Source: Arthrobacter saudimassiliensis
GTDB lineage: Bacteria; Actinomycetota; Actinomycetes; Actinomycetales; Micrococcaceae
Direction of reading: 5' to 3'
Length of the DNA: 64,000 nucleotides
Assembly (NCBI GenBank): GCA_900016675.1
Contig: LN483072.1
Location: forward strand, 558,001 to 622,000
A model generated the notes under the pieces. It saw only the letters and a list, made by a program, of their open reading frames with translations. It ran no database searches and was not told where the DNA came from. Positions 52,554 through 60,814 of this stretch are shown piece after piece (the first letter of the stretch is position 1; every line of letters begins with the position of its first letter). Both the position numbers and the translations under genes were made by a program.

Positions 52554-54233
52554 ATGTCCACGGCTCTCAGGATCGATGGCAGGAACCCCGGCGGGGAAGC
52601 CGCGGGACTGCCGGCGCTGGTTGCCGTCGTGGATCCCCTTCTGCGCTCCGAGGTCGATGCCGCCCTGGCCGCCGGCGGGCTGCGGCCCGTGCCGTTCCCC
52701 GGTTGCGGCGAGGCGGAGTGCGGCCGGGAGCCGGCCGCCTTGGCCGTCGTCTGTGAACAGACCGTCGCGTCGCTCGCACCGGCGCAGGCTGCCCGGCTGC
52801 GCGCAGCCGGGAGCGATTCGCCGCTGCCGCTGCTGCTGGTGACCACCGGGGCCCTGCCGCCGGTGGATGACATGGTCCGGCGCGGCATCACCGATTTCGT
52901 CCTGGCCGACCGGGTCGGCGAAGACCTCGGCTACCGGGCGGCGCTGATCCAGGCCGAGACCCTGTTCGCCCGCCGCCGCCGTGCCTCCGCCGGGACGCTG
53001 CGTGAACGCGCCCGGCGCATCTCCGCGGCGGTGCGCGCCACCAACGATCCCGACGCCATGGCGGAGGTCGTGGTGCAGGGGCTGGTGCACGCATTCGAGG
53101 CGGATCACGCGGTGCTGCTGACGTTCCCGGACGAACGGGTTCCCCAGCTGAGCCTGGCCTTCAGCCGTGAGCACGCCGCCGGCACCGCCCCCCTGCTCAG
53201 CGGCACGGCCGTCGAGGATTTCGCCCGGCGGCTCTGGGCCGACGGACGGGTGGCAAGCGTGGAGGATCACCTGCGCCCCGCCGAAGAGCCCGAACCGCTG
53301 CAGGAGGCGGCGCTGGCGGCAGGGGTACGGGCCTCGGTCTTCCTGCCGTTGGGCCACGGCGAAGCGTCGTTCGGAATGCTCTGGCTGGCGGCCTCCGCCG
53401 GGCCCCGCACCTTCACCAGCACCGAACTGTCCCTGATGCACCATGTGTGCGGGAACCTGGCGCACGGCCTGGTCCAGGGACACCTCATCACCGCACAGCG
53501 CAAAGTGATGGCGCGGCTGCGCGAACTGGACCAGGCCAAGACCACCTTTGTCGCCACCGTGAACCACGAGCTGCGCACCCCGCTGACCTCGATCACCGGC
53601 TACCTTGACCTCATCCTGGATGGCTCGGGCACCGAGCTGCCCGCCGACGTGCAGCAGATGCTGGCCATTGTGGGCCGGAACGCCAACCGGCTGAACCAGC
53701 TGATCTCCGACCTGCTGACGCTCTCACGCAGCGATGCCCGCGAGTCCGCCCTGGCCGTCGAGGAGATCGACCTGGCCAGGCTGTTGTCGGAAGTGGGCGA
53801 TTCGCTTGCTCCGACCGCCGACGCCGGCGGCGTCACGGTGCACGTCGACTGCGCCGTGCACCCCCTGCTGGTGGACGGCGACTGCGACCAGCTCGAACAG
53901 GTGTTCACCAACCTGCTGTCCAATGCGGTGAAGTTCACCCCCGCCGGGGGTTCCGTCCGGGTCAGCGCGGGGACGGCGCCCTCCGAGCTCTCCGGGCCGA
54001 TGGTCCGGGTCAGCGTCACCGACACCGGCATCGGAATCCCGGCGGATGACCTGCCGAAGCTCTTCCAGCGGTTTTTCCGGGCGTCCAACGCCACCTCCGC
54101 AGCCATTCCCGGCACCGGTCTGGGCCTGGCGATCGTGCAGGACATCGTGCATCAGCACGGCGGCGAACTGCAGGTGAGCTCCGAGGTCGGCCGCGGAACG
54201 ACGTTCACGGTCCAGCTGCCGGCCCGGGCCTGA
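52554..54233 (+). CDS. GAF-domain sensor histidine kinase with receiver-like N-terminus
   Basis: 559 residues. The first 145 residues look like a degenerate receiver domain (VAVVDPLLRSEVDAALAAGG, then LLLVTTG and ITDFVLADRV). A GAF domain covers about 165-310. The kinase core has the phospho-His in TTFVATVNHELRTPLTSIT, N box NLLSNAVKF, G1 DTGIGIP, F box and G2 GTGLGLAIV. No transmembrane segment, so it is cytoplasmic. GAGAAAGG five bases before the ATG sets the start. No response regulator is adjacent; ABC exporter and fdhD flank it. The signal is unknown. Confidence 0.88.
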   Translation: MSTALRIDGRNPGGEAAGLPALVAVVDPLLRSEVDAALAAGGLRPVPFPGCGEAECGREPAALAVVCEQTVASLAPAQAARLRAAGSDSPLPLLLVTTGALPPVDDMVRRGITDFVLADRVGEDLGYRAALIQAETLFARRRRASAGTLRERARRISAAVRATNDPDAMAEVVVQGLVHAFEADHAVLLTFPDERVPQLSLAFSREHAAGTAPLLSGTAVEDFARRLWADGRVASVEDHLRPAEEPEPLQEAALAAGVRASVFLPLGHGEASFGMLWLAASAGPRTFTSTELSLMHHVCGNLAHGLVQGHLITAQRKVMARLRELDQAKTTFVATVNHELRTPLTSITGYLDLILDGSGTELPADVQQMLAIVGRNANRLNQLISDLLTLSRSDARESALAVEEIDLARLLSEVGDSLAPTADAGGVTVHVDCAVHPLLVDGDCDQLEQVFTNLLSNAVKFTPAGGSVRVSAGTAPSELSGPMVRVSVTDTGIGIPADDLPKLFQRFFRASNATSAAIPGTGLGLAIVQDIVHQHGGELQVSSEVGRGTTFTVQLPARA

Positions 54234-54252
54234 GCCCGCGCCGTCGGGCTCA
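54231..54252. terminator. Bidirectional terminator built from both stop codons
   Basis: TGAGCCCG-CGCCGT-CGGGCTCA, 8-bp arms. The left arm starts with the TGA of the kinase gene and the right arm ends with the complement of the fdhD TGA. Confidence 0.55.
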
Positions 54253-55077
54253 GGCGAGCACTCGCTGCTCTCCGGTGTAGCAGTTCAGCGAGGTGCCGCG
54301 GCTGAAGCCGATCAGCGTCATTCCTGCTTCATGCGCCAGTTCGGCCGACAGCGAGGAAGGCGCGCTCACCGCCGCGAGCACCGGAATGCCGGCCATCTGC
54401 GCCTTCTGGACCAGTTCGAAGGACGCCCTGCCGGACACCTGCAGCACCATGCCGCGCAGCGGCAGCATGCCGGCGCGCAGCGCCCAGCCCACCACCTTGT
54501 CGACCGCGTTGTGCCGCCCGACGTCCTCCCGCAGGCACAGCAGCTCCCCCTCACGGTTGAACAGGCCCGCGGCGTGCACCCCGCCGGTGCGGTCGAAGAG
54601 CTTCTGCTCGCGGCGCAGCCGGTCGGGCAGCGAGGCCAGCACGGGCAGCGGGAACGCCTCGTCGTCCTCGGCCAGGTTGAACCGGGCCTGCTTGCGGACG
54701 GCGTCGATCGAGGCCGTGCCGCAGATCCCGCAGGAACTGGAGGTGTAGACGTGGCGTTCCAGGGAGGTGTCCGGGGGCGCGACGTCGGGGCGCAGCTGCA
54801 CGTCCACGACGTTGAAGGTCTGCCGGCCCTCATCATCGGTGCCGGCGCAGTAGCGCAGGCTGACGATCTCGCCCGGAGCGGCGACCACGCCCTCGGAGAC
54901 CAGGAACCCGGCCACCAGGTCGAAGTCGTCCCCGGGCGTGCGCATGGTCACGCTGAATGACCGGCCGCCGACGCGGACCTCCAGCGGCTCCTCTCCGGCC
55001 AGCACGTCCTCGCGCCTGCCGGTGCCGCCGTCGAGGCGGAAGCGGGTCACCTTCCGGCGCTGGGTAAGTCGGGGCAT
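54250..55077 (-). CDS. fdhD: Formate dehydrogenase accessory sulfurtransferase FdhD
   Basis: 275-residue FdhD. It transfers sulfur to the molybdenum cofactor of formate dehydrogenase. The active-site pair is in SSSCGICGTASIDA near 115-128, with the C-terminal substrate region LREDVGRHNAVDKVVG, SGRASFELVQKA and FSRGTSLNCYTG. AGGAGGAACC before the ATG at 55077 sets the start. It is last in the operon HNH - mobA - DUF6457 - moeA - fdhD. No formate dehydrogenase is in the window, so its client is elsewhere. Confidence 0.94.
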   Translation of the reverse strand: MPRLTQRRKVTRFRLDGGTGRREDVLAGEEPLEVRVGGRSFSVTMRTPGDDFDLVAGFLVSEGVVAAPGEIVSLRYCAGTDDEGRQTFNVVDVQLRPDVAPPDTSLERHVYTSSSCGICGTASIDAVRKQARFNLAEDDEAFPLPVLASLPDRLRREQKLFDRTGGVHAAGLFNREGELLCLREDVGRHNAVDKVVGWALRAGMLPLRGMVLQVSGRASFELVQKAQMAGIPVLAAVSAPSSLSAELAHEAGMTLIGFSRGTSLNCYTGEQRVLA

Positions 55078-55109
55078 GGTTCCTCCTGACTGGGTGGTGG
55101 ATCGCCGGC

Positions 55110-56408
55110 TCAGCGGCCGCTGCCGGGCGTCGGCGCCTCGCGCACCTTCCACGGCAGCGGAAGCGCCAGCAGCGGCTCGTCCGGCTGGCATCCCTCCGCC
55201 GGGATGACCATGACCGCATCGGCCTCGGCCAGGCCCCGCAGCATGCCGGAACGGAAATACGGCGAGGTGTGGGCCCTGCCCTCACGGATGGTGCAGGGCA
55301 CCAGCCTGGTCCGGCCGGGCAGCGGCTCGACGGCCGACGCCGCGAGCACATGGTGCGGGCGGGCCGGCCGCGCGCCGCTGAGCCCTTCGAGCAGGGGCTG
55401 CAGCACGGTGAACACGGCCATCATCGCGGCCAGCGGATTGCCCGGCAGCGCCACCAGCAGGCGGCCGTCCTCGAGCCTGGCCAGCATGGTGGGGTGGCCG
55501 GGACGCATGGCGATCCCGTCAATCAGCAGTTCGGCGTTCACCTCCTCCAGCGCAAGGCGAAGGTGGTCGGCATCGGAGCGTCCGGTGCCGCCGGTGGTGA
55601 CCAGGACATCGCCGAAGCTCATCGCGATGCCGCTCTCGTCCGTCGCTTCGGTGGTCAGCGCCGCGACCACGTCCTCGAAGCGGTCAGGGAGCCGGCGCAC
55701 GACGTCGACGTGCCCGCCCAGCATGCCGATCAGCTGGGGCAGCTGGGGGCCGAAGGTGTCGCGGACCTGGCCGGTGTCGGGCAGTCCTGCCTCGATGACC
55801 TCGTCTCCGGTGAGCAGCAGCGAGACGCGCGGGGCGCGCAGCACCGGGAGCGTGTCGTGTCCGCAGACCGCCGCCAGCGCAATGTGGGCCGGGTTGAGGG
55901 TGGTGCCGCCCGGAATCACGACCTCGCCGGCCGAGGCCTCCTCCCCGGCCGGGCGGATGTGCTCGCCGCGCCGCGGCTCGTCGGGGCGGGCGGCCGGAGA
56001 CAGGCCCAGGATCCCGGCGTCGTCCAGGAGCCCGCTCTCGCTGCGCAGCACGCTGTCCGCGCCCTCCGGCACGGCGCCGCCGGTGAGGATGGCGACCGCT
56101 TCGCCCGGCTGCAGCGGGCGGCGGCCGGATTCCCGGTGGATCTGCCAGCGCTCGGGCTCGGGCTCAGGTTCCTTGAGCCGCCAAGGGGCGCTTCCGGCGA
56201 CGGCCCAGCCGTCCATGGCGGCGGAGGCGTAATGCGGCACGGGCTGGAGCGCCCGGGCGTCCTCCGCGAGCATCCGGCCCAGCGCCTCGGCCAGCGGCAC
56301 CGTCTCCACGGGCAGCCCGGGAGCGGCGGCGTAGGCTGTGCGGCGGGCCCCGTGCCAGTCCGCGTGCACGGAGGGGCGGGGAGTTGCAGGTGCCAGGGGA
56401 TCAGTCAT
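55110..56408 (-). CDS. moeA: Molybdopterin molybdotransferase MoeA
   Basis: 432-residue MoeA that inserts molybdate into adenylylated molybdopterin. Landmarks are HYASAAMDGWAVAG near 56-70, VAILTGGAVPEGADSVLRSE, the MPT-binding VSLLLTGDEVIE, FGDVLVTTGGTGRSDADHL and ALPGNPLAAMMAVFT. The ATG at 56408 has AGGAGG six bases upstream and overlaps the DUF6457 gene by 8 bp; a GTG nine codons earlier is less likely. It lies between DUF6457 and fdhD in one operon. Confidence 0.94.
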   Translation of the reverse strand: MTDPLAPATPRPSVHADWHGARRTAYAAAPGLPVETVPLAEALGRMLAEDARALQPVPHYASAAMDGWAVAGSAPWRLKEPEPEPERWQIHRESGRRPLQPGEAVAILTGGAVPEGADSVLRSESGLLDDAGILGLSPAARPDEPRRGEHIRPAGEEASAGEVVIPGGTTLNPAHIALAAVCGHDTLPVLRAPRVSLLLTGDEVIEAGLPDTGQVRDTFGPQLPQLIGMLGGHVDVVRRLPDRFEDVVAALTTEATDESGIAMSFGDVLVTTGGTGRSDADHLRLALEEVNAELLIDGIAMRPGHPTMLARLEDGRLLVALPGNPLAAMMAVFTVLQPLLEGLSGARPARPHHVLAASAVEPLPGRTRLVPCTIREGRAHTSPYFRSGMLRGLAEADAVMVIPAEGCQPDEPLLALPLPWKVREAPTPGSGR

Positions 56409-56688
56409 TGCGGTCCTCCTCACCGGCAAGGGCACGGCATTCGGAACCTGCCGCCCGCATGGCGGCGCGCATGGCGACGGCGTCGGGGGCCTGCGCGCTG
56501 CCCACCGCCACTCCTGCCGCGTAGCCGGCGATGAAGGTGGTCAGCGGGGCGGCGGGCCGGACCACCGAGTGCGCGGCGTCGGCGGCCAGCTTCAGCACCG
56601 CGCCCACGTCCACCGGCGTGCCCTCCAGCTCGAGTGCTCTCAGCAGCCTGGCGCTCCAGGCCTCAAGCTGCTCCTCCTGGCTTGCCAT
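56401..56688 (-). CDS. DUF6457 domain-containing protein in the MoCo operon
   Basis: 95 residues, mostly helical, MASQEEQLEAWSARLLRALE at the N-terminus and DAAHSVVRPAAPLTTFIAGYAAG in the middle. It matches the small DUF6457 family, which is found in actinobacteria next to molybdenum cofactor genes. It has a GAGGAG ribosome binding site and overlaps mobA by 26 bp upstream and moeA by 8 bp downstream. A role in cofactor handling for formate dehydrogenase is inferred from position only. Confidence 0.8.
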   Translation of the reverse strand: MASQEEQLEAWSARLLRALELEGTPVDVGAVLKLAADAAHSVVRPAAPLTTFIAGYAAGVAVGSAQAPDAVAMRAAMRAAGSECRALAGEEDRND

Positions 56689-57409
56689 ATGTGCTCCTCT
56701 GCTGCGGTTCCGGTGCCCCGGCGTTCGACGGTCCGGGGCCGGCGACGGCGCCGGCCCGCCGGGCGTCCTCCCATGTATCAACATCGGAGGTGCTGCCTGC
56801 CGGAACGGGTACTTCCCTCCTCTGCACCCTAGCAAGGAGTTTGAACACGGAGAGGTTCTCCAATCCTCCGGCTTCGCGCTGTTCCCGGACGGCGGCCCGC
56901 AGCGCGGCGGCGTCGTGCAGGCCCGCCAGCGGCTGGGCGCGGCCCTCCGCGCAGGCCAGCAACGACGTTCCGGGAGGCGTGCCGGGACTGCCCGCGGCCT
57001 TCAGCAGGGCGTCGACGGCGGCGGCGATCCCGGGCATGTCGCAGGCCAATACCAGCAGCCACGGCGCGCCGGCACCGGCCCGGTCGAGGGCGTCGAGTCC
57101 GGCGCCGATGGCGGCGGCGGGTCCGCTGTACGGCGGGTCCTCCCGCACCGACAGGCACTGTCCGGGGGCAAGGCCGGAGGCGCGCAGGTATTCCTCCGGG
57201 CCCACCACGGCCAGCTGCCCCGCCCCGGCTGCCGCCTCCACGGTCCGCGCCAGCAGGGTTGTGCCCCCGGCCCGCAGCAGCGCCTTGGGTTCGCCGCCGA
57301 GGCGGGAGGACCGGCCGCCGCTCAGGATGAGCGCATCATGGGCAGGCACCCCGAACGTCGGCGGCGCCGGCTGCGGGGTTCCGTCGGCCGGCAGATCGGT
57401 ACCGCTCAT
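56663..57409 (-). CDS. mobA: Molybdenum cofactor guanylyltransferase MobA
   Basis: 248-residue nucleotidyltransferase that joins GMP to molybdopterin. The N-terminal LILSGGRSSRLGGEPKALLR is the GTP-binding LxxGxSxRxGxxK motif; DMPGI near 130 holds the metal-binding Asp. The C-terminal 50 residues extend beyond the core and are poorly conserved. No clear ribosome binding site; the ATG overlaps the HNH stop (ATGA), so translation is coupled. The GMP form of the cofactor is the one used by bis-MGD formate dehydrogenases, in agreement with fdhD in the operon. Confidence 0.9.
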   Translation of the reverse strand: MSGTDLPADGTPQPAPPTFGVPAHDALILSGGRSSRLGGEPKALLRAGGTTLLARTVEAAAGAGQLAVVGPEEYLRASGLAPGQCLSVREDPPYSGPAAAIGAGLDALDRAGAGAPWLLVLACDMPGIAAAVDALLKAAGSPGTPPGTSLLACAEGRAQPLAGLHDAAALRAAVREQREAGGLENLSVFKLLARVQRREVPVPAGSTSDVDTWEDARRAGAVAGPGPSNAGAPEPQQRSTYGKPGGAA

Positions 57410-57906
57410 GCTGCGGTGTCGCTGCCCAGGAAGGCGTGCCACTGCGGCGCCGGACGTTCCAGCTCCCGGATCTGCCAGCGGGCGCCGCGCGGCGGCTGCG
57501 GGCGGAACCGCAGTTCCCAGCCGAGCTGCTTGAGCGTCTTGTCCCCCTTGGCGTTGTTGCAGCGCAGGCAGCACGCCACGAGGTTCTCCCAACTGTCTCC
57601 GCCGCCCCTGGACTTGGGCACGACGTGGTCCACGGTCGCGGCCGCCTTGCCGCAGTAGGCGCACCGGTGGTCGTCACGGCGCAGCACGCCGCGCCGCGTG
57701 GCGACCGTACCTTCCCGGTACGGCACCCTCACATACCGGTTCAGCAGGATCACCGAGGGGCGGGCGAACACCTCGTTGGGGCCCACCACCGGTTCCCCGC
57801 TTTCGGCCACCACACTGGCCTTGCCGGCGAGCACCAGCACCAGGGCGCGCCGGAAGGTCACCACGGCCAACGGCTCGTACCCTGCATTCAGAACGAGAGT
57901 GCGCAT
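57406..57906 (-). CDS. HNH endonuclease family protein
   Basis: 166-residue protein starting MRTLVLNAGYEPLAVVTFRR. The HNH core is at about 80-125: two CxxC zinc pairs (CAYCGKA and CLRCNNAKG), and the catalytic HVVPKSRGGG. This free-standing type is conserved in actinobacteria and its biological role is not established; it is not a homing intron protein here. The ATG at 57906 has AGAGGA upstream. It overlaps mobA by 4 bp, so it is the first gene of the molybdenum cofactor operon, although no chemical link is obvious. Confidence 0.85.
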   Translation of the reverse strand: MRTLVLNAGYEPLAVVTFRRALVLVLAGKASVVAESGEPVVGPNEVFARPSVILLNRYVRVPYREGTVATRRGVLRRDDHRCAYCGKAAATVDHVVPKSRGGGDSWENLVACCLRCNNAKGDKTLKQLGWELRFRPQPPRGARWQIRELERPAPQWHAFLGSDTAA

Positions 57907-58130
57907 GCACAGTCCTCTTCGCCTGCATTCCTCGCAGCGGTTCTCCAGCGGCCGCCACGCAGAACGGTACAACGGATCGACAATGCAAGGGTAAGCCCAG
58001 CCTCCGGTCTTGACCATTTATCCGTTCCGCGCCGGCCCGCCGCCGCTGCGCCCGGTCCGCCTGCGGGAGCGTGCAGCCGCCGGCGCCGGAGCGCCGATCT
58101 GAGCCCGGGAGGCCAGACCCGTACAACACA

Positions 58131-58156
58131 AAAGGGACCCGCGGACGGGTCCCTTT
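58131..58156. terminator. Terminator of the NlpC/P60 operon
   Basis: AAAGGGACCCG-CGGA-CGGGTCCCTTT, 11-bp perfect stem that can extend past one mismatch into ACAC/GTGT. On the minus strand it follows the NlpC gene stop by 25 bp and on the plus strand it also ends in CCCTTT. Confidence 0.75.
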
Positions 58157-58180
58157 CGTGTCTGGTTCTGTGTGGCGGGT

Positions 58181-58966
58181 CTAGCCGCCGACGCGGATGT
58201 ACACGCCGCCGGAGCCGAGCTCGGCATCGGCAATCACCGTGGTGTTGCCGTTGAAGCCGCCGTGCACGGCCTTGCCTCCGCCGATGTAGACCGCGATGTG
58301 GGCCAGGCCCATGCCGCCGTCGGCGTAGTAGATCAGGTCGCCGGGGACAGCCTCCGCCGCGCTCACGGTCCGGCCGAGGGAGAGGTAACCGGCCGGCCAG
58401 CCGTGGTAGTTGATGCCTGCGGCGGCCAGCGCGTTGGTGGCCAGCGCGGTGCAGTCCTGCATCACGCCGAGCTGTGCAAGGGCTGCACTGGCGATGATGG
58501 CGGCGGTGCCGCCGGCGGGAGCCGGTGCCGGTGCCGGAGCAGGCGACGGTGCGACCTGCTGGGACTGCAGGGAGACGTTGGCCGCCGCCGGAGCGGAGGC
58601 AGCCGGGGCAGCCGCAGCCGGGGCTGCAGCCTGCTCCTCGGCGGCGACGGGCTCGACCGCCGGAGCGGCTTCGACCACACCGGCGACCGCGGGGCGCTCG
58701 AACGAGACGGGCACGTCGTCGGCCACCAGCAGGGGTGCGTTGGCGATGTCCAGCTTGCTGGTGTGGACCTCGCGCTGCGCCTCGACCGGAGCCCCGGAGG
58801 CGGTGGCTGCGGCGCCGGAGGCCAGGACCAGGCCTGACGCAGCGGCGATGACTGCGGCCTGGCGGCCGACGGTACCGGCGTTGGAGGACACTGCATCCGC
58901 CAGGGCGGAGAAGGTGTTGCGCTCGACTGCGGCCCGGTGGCGGGCGCGCTCAGGTGTCGTAGTCAT
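58181..58966 (-). CDS. NlpC/P60 family secreted cell-wall hydrolase 1
   Basis: 261 residues. A basic N-terminus (MTTTPERARHRAA) and a hydrophobic stretch at about 35-58 (RQAAVIAAASGLVLASGAA) form a signal anchor/peptide. A Pro/Ala-rich stalk covers about 85-150. The NlpC/P60 domain is in the last 110 residues, with the catalytic Cys in MQDCTALATNALAAAG and His in GLAHIAVYIGGGKAVH. It probably cleaves peptide stems of peptidoglycan. It is a paralogue of the gene 36 bp upstream and shares its c-di-AMP riboswitch. AAGGAAG precedes the ATG. Confidence 0.85.
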   Translation of the reverse strand: MTTTPERARHRAAVERNTFSALADAVSSNAGTVGRQAAVIAAASGLVLASGAAATASGAPVEAQREVHTSKLDIANAPLLVADDVPVSFERPAVAGVVEAAPAVEPVAAEEQAAAPAAAAPAASAPAAANVSLQSQQVAPSPAPAPAPAPAGGTAAIIASAALAQLGVMQDCTALATNALAAAGINYHGWPAGYLSLGRTVSAAEAVPGDLIYYADGGMGLAHIAVYIGGGKAVHGGFNGNTTVIADAELGSGGVYIRVGG

Positions 58967-59002
58967 GCTGATTCTTCCTTGGGTGGTTACGACAACTGGT
59001 GT

Positions 59003-59758
59003 CTAGCTGACGCGGACGAAGCTGGCGCCCGGCAGGTCGGAAAGGTTGTGCAGGGCCGTGTTGAAGCCGTTGAAGCCGCCGCTGATGACCTGGCCGTTGC
59101 CGACGTAGATGGCAACGTGGCCCGGGGTGATCACGAGGTCGCCGGGCATCGGCGAACCGACCACGGAGCCGTACGCGTAGAACTGGGCCGGGGCGAGGTC
59201 GCCCACGGACTTGCCGGCGGCGCGCAGGGCCTTCTCCACCATGGCGGTGCAGTCCTGTGCGACGCCGATCTGGGAGTAGGCGGAGCCGACCAGGATGTCG
59301 GCGACGGCGCTGGCGGCCGGGGCGGCCTGGACGGCAACCTCGACGGCCGGGGCCGGTGCGGCCTGGGCGGGAGCTGCCGGGGCCGGTGCAGCGGCCTGCT
59401 GGACGGCGGTGCGCTCGGCGGCGACGGCGGCAGCCTGCTCGGCGGCGGCCTGCTCTGCCGCTGCCTGCTCGGCGGCGGCGCGCTCGACGGCGCCGGATTC
59501 GGAAACAACCTGCTCAAGGCCGGCCAGCTGGAACGGAGCGTCGGCCGGAACGGACAGGGCGCCGCCGCCGGTGACGATGTTCAGGGGCAGGGCCTCAAGT
59601 GCCTGGCGCTCGGTGCTCGGGGCGGCCTGGGCCGGGATGCCGGCGGCCAGCACGAGGCCGGACGCGGCGGCTACGACGGCAGCCTGGCGGCCAACGGTTG
59701 CAAACGGGCTCGTGGAAGTGCTGGCCGCCCGACGGCGGCCATGGGTGCGTGATGACAA
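59003..59758 (-). CDS. NlpC/P60 family secreted cell-wall hydrolase 2
   Basis: 251 residues, paralogue of the following gene. Signal region at about 18-46 (GRQAAVVAAASGLVLAAGIP, ending AQAA); low-complexity linker at about 90-145 with repeats of AAAEQ and Pro/Ala; catalytic domain with Cys in VAQDCTAMVEKALRAAGK and His in ITPGHVAIYVGNGQV. The start is TTG, seven bases after GGGAGAGG; there is no better ATG or GTG in frame. It is the first gene after a c-di-AMP riboswitch, so cell-wall hydrolysis is tied to c-di-AMP and osmotic or turgor state. Confidence 0.84.
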   Translation of the reverse strand: MSSRTHGRRRAASTSTSPFATVGRQAAVVAAASGLVLAAGIPAQAAPSTERQALEALPLNIVTGGGALSVPADAPFQLAGLEQVVSESGAVERAAAEQAAAEQAAAEQAAAVAAERTAVQQAAAPAPAAPAQAAPAPAVEVAVQAAPAASAVADILVGSAYSQIGVAQDCTAMVEKALRAAGKSVGDLAPAQFYAYGSVVGSPMPGDLVITPGHVAIYVGNGQVISGGFNGFNTALHNLSDLPGASFVRVS

Positions 59759-59769
59759 AGCTGTGCCTC

Positions 59770-59905
59770 TCCCTACGCCTACGAGGTGAGCTGTCGGGTT
59801 CGGATGGGAGTCACCCGGCTGGGCGGCGCGAAGCCGCTCAACTTAACCCCAAGGGCACCAAACGGTGCCCGAAAATTGGTTCCCCCGCCCCTGCCATGCG
59901 ATTGT
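59770..59905 (-). ncRNA. c-di-AMP riboswitch (ydaO/yuaA) of the NlpC/P60 operon
   Basis: On the minus strand the conserved blocks are GGGGCGGGGGAACCAATTTT (around 59874-59893), CGGGTGACTCCCATCCGAAC, and CCGAACCCGACAGCTCACC with CTCGTAGGC (59777-59803). These match the actinobacterial ydaO consensus. The element ends about 12 bp before the TTG start of the NlpC gene, so ribosome access or termination could be the output. Boundaries are approximate. Confidence 0.88.
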
Positions 59906-59985
59906 GCGAACGGACCTCGAACAGTGGCAGAGCTAGGCGATCTGCTCGAGGGTGCCTGGCCGTTGGGGTGCCGGGCACGGTGACG

Positions 59986-60014
59986 ACCCTACAGGAAGCT
60001 TTCAGGAATGTCAC
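59986..60014 (-). promoter_or_regulatory. Promoter of the riboswitch-NlpC/P60 operon
   Basis: GTGACA (60009-60014) and TAGGGT (59986-59991) on the minus strand are 17 bp apart. The transcript would start about 210 bp before the TTG codon, enough for the whole aptamer. Confidence 0.6.
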
Positions 60015-60043
60015 GTTCCGGTCACAGAACGGTATGTCTGCGG

Positions 60044-60805
60044 TTACAACCAGCCCAGGGGGTCGACGACGTCGCCGTTAACCATTACCTCGAAATGCAG
60101 GTGGCAGCCCGTGGAGGCACCGGTGGATCCGCTGGCTCCGAGGAGCGCGCCGCGGTCCATCGTGTCCCCTACGGCCACGTGGATCGCGGAGAGGTGGTTG
60201 TAGGTGGTCTCGACGCCGTTGCCGTGGTCGATGACGACGCGCTGGCCGCCCCCGTACGGGTGCCAGCCGGCGAAGGTGACGGTTCCGGCCGCAGCGGCCG
60301 TGACATCGGTGCCGCAGGCCGCGGCAAAGTCCTGGCCCCGGTGGAGCTCTCCGCTCATGCCGGTAATCGGGGACACCCTGTAGCCGAACCCGGACGTGGA
60401 CACCATTTCGGCGTTGAGCGGCTTGGCCAGCGTCCCCTTGGCGGCGGCGGGCGTGACGGAGGACGCCGCGGCGGCGACCGTGACCTCCTGCAGGCGGGCC
60501 TCGGGGTCGTACCGGCTGCTGAGGCCGGCGCGCTCGAAGTCGACCTGGGCGGCGGGATCAGCCGTGACGGTTTCCTGGACGGCGGCCGCCTGCACCTGCG
60601 GTTCCGGCTCGGCCGCTGCCGTGGTAGGAATGGCGACGCTCAGGATGAGGCCGGAGGTCGCTGCGGTAATGGCGACCTTCTGGGCCGTGTCCCCCACGGA
60701 GTGGTGCTTGGTTTCGGCCCGCCGGCGTCCGCTCTGGGAGCGCGGGCGCGCAGGTGTTGCCGGGGCAGACGCACGGCGCCTGCCCGAAGCAGCATGCTTC
60801 GACAA
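60044..60805 (-). CDS. M23 family metallopeptidase (peptidoglycan endopeptidase)
   Basis: 253 residues. A long basic N-terminus is followed by a hydrophobic stretch at about 44-64 (VAITAATSGLILSVAI), then a linker and the LytM/M23 domain from about 135. Zinc ligands are His and Asp in GELHRGQDFAAA, and the His-x-His of GCHLHFEVMV; the fold motif FGYRVSPITG is present. It hydrolyses peptidoglycan cross-links outside the cell. The start is TTG after GAGGGA, directly behind a second c-di-AMP riboswitch. It lies upstream of the NlpC operon but has its own promoter. Confidence 0.88.
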   Translation of the reverse strand: MSKHAASGRRRASAPATPARPRSQSGRRRAETKHHSVGDTAQKVAITAATSGLILSVAIPTTAAAEPEPQVQAAAVQETVTADPAAQVDFERAGLSSRYDPEARLQEVTVAAAASSVTPAAAKGTLAKPLNAEMVSTSGFGYRVSPITGMSGELHRGQDFAAACGTDVTAAAAGTVTFAGWHPYGGGQRVVIDHGNGVETTYNHLSAIHVAVGDTMDRGALLGASGSTGASTGCHLHFEVMVNGDVVDPLGWL

Positions 60806-60814
60806 GTGGTTCCC

